Of a stretch of 6,346 bases of DNA, positions 5,903 to 6,346 are shown one piece after another. Every line of letters begins with the position of its first letter. Positions within the stretch are counted from its first letter, which is position 1. A program made the position numbers and the translations under genes. The stretch comes from Phycisphaeraceae bacterium (GTDB taxonomy: Bacteria; Planctomycetota; Phycisphaerae; Phycisphaerales; Phycisphaeraceae). The stretch spans positions 1-6,346 of the forward strand of contig JAESSU010000409.1 in assembly GCA_016763955.1 (NCBI GenBank), given 5' to 3'. The notes under the pieces were generated by a model that saw only the letters and a program-made list of their open reading frames with translations, searched no databases and was not told the origin of the DNA.

Positions 5903-5932
5903 CTTTTATTGTATCTTTGAGATAGAAAAAGA

Positions 5933-6346
5933 TTAGTCTTTTGCTTCTTCTTCCTTGGCGGGGCGACCGATGACTTCAGGTTCAGCATCGGTACCTTCGC
6001 CAGCTTCTTCTTCGGTGACTTCTGCCATGACGTGGATGACAGCGATGACGGCTTCACCGTCGGTCACTGCGGTGACACCTTCAGGAAGCTTCAGATCAGC
6101 GACGCTGATGGTTTCGCCAGCTTGCATGTCGGTTACATCGACGTTGATGAGTTCTGGAATGTTGTTTGCTTTGCAGGAAATTTCGATGTTCGTCTGCGGA
6201 TGTTCGAGGATTGCACCCGCGGTCTTAAGGCCCACTGCATCACCTGAGATGGTCACGTCCAATTCGACGGTGATTTCTTCAGAGAGGTCCACGCGAGCAA
6301 GGTCCACATGAATCAGATGTGAACCAAGATGGTTCCATTGTATATC
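5933..6346 (-). CDS. rplY: 50S ribosomal protein bL25, TL5/CTC type (N-terminus cut by window edge)
   Basis: bL25 binds 5S rRNA in the central protuberance of the large subunit. The visible 137 codons run from the right edge to the TAA at 5933 and cover the C-terminal beta domain of the long TL5/CTC form. HVDLARVDLSEEITVEL (visible 13-29) matches the family block following the 5S-binding domain. A second block holds the pattern IP-x-x-I-x-VDVTDM-x-x-G (about 63-77) and DLKLPEGVTAV (about 84-94). The Glu/Asp/Lys-rich tail ending in KEEEAKD is normal for the long form. The GTG at 6307 is an internal Val, since family sequence (WNHLGSHLIH) continues upstream to the edge. The 5S-binding N-terminal domain, about 80-90 residues by family length, is outside the window. 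It is followed by its own terminator and then pth. Confidence 0.93.
   Translation of the reverse strand, partial: DIQWNHLGSHLIHVDLARVDLSEEITVELDVTISGDAVGLKTAGAILEHPQTNIEISCKANNIPELINVDVTDMQAGETISVADLKLPEGVTAVTDGEAVIAVIHVMAEVTEEEAGEGTDAEPEVIGRPAKEEEAKD

Noticed and set aside
5737..5925. Plus-strand open frame of 62 codons between pth and rplY
   Set aside because: It runs through the rplY terminator hairpin and has no Shine-Dalgarno or recognisable protein feature.

Overview
The window reads as chromosomal DNA of a bacterium with moderate GC content. The most likely group is Planctomycetota, possibly Phycisphaerae-like. That guess rests on the style of the proteins: a MerR/excisionase-type HTH domain on a long low-complexity membrane protein, the short 'archaeal-type' phosphatidylserine decarboxylase, and very acidic or Asp-Thr-Gly-rich extensions. 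No rRNA or other marker settles it. No mobile element, CRISPR array, tRNA or rRNA was found.

Layout from left to right. Positions 2-1225 (+) hold the 3' part of a gene for an ABC-type extracellular solute-binding protein, whose start lies outside the window. Converging on it from the minus strand is a two-gene unit. Its first gene (4029-2485) encodes a 514-residue protein with an N-terminal HTH domain, a DTG-repeat linker and two C-terminal membrane segments. Its second gene, psd (2463-1285), starts 21 bases later and encodes a short-type phosphatidylserine decarboxylase with an added acidic tail of about 170 residues. A 336-base divergent intergenic region follows, containing a perfect 6-2-6 palindrome and a strong sigma70-type promoter. 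That promoter drives a compact single-gene unit (4366-4677, +) encoding a basic 103-residue protein of unknown function, closed by a strong hairpin terminator. A stretch of about 370 bases with no convincing gene follows; it shows weak signs of gene decay. The right end carries the conserved bacterial pair rplY (bL25, entering from the right edge) and pth (peptidyl-tRNA hydrolase), both on the minus strand and separated by a 230-base spacer with a strong intrinsic terminator.

Functional picture: the right end is translation housekeeping (bL25 and Pth). The small basic protein beside it has the charge and expression signals expected of a highly expressed RNA- or DNA-binding protein. The middle is a membrane-related operon that places a membrane-anchored putative DNA-binding protein upstream of phosphatidylethanolamine synthesis. 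The left end is nutrient uptake and appears unrelated. The least conventional content is the HTH-membrane protein, the acidic-tailed Psd and the uncharacterised 103-residue protein.
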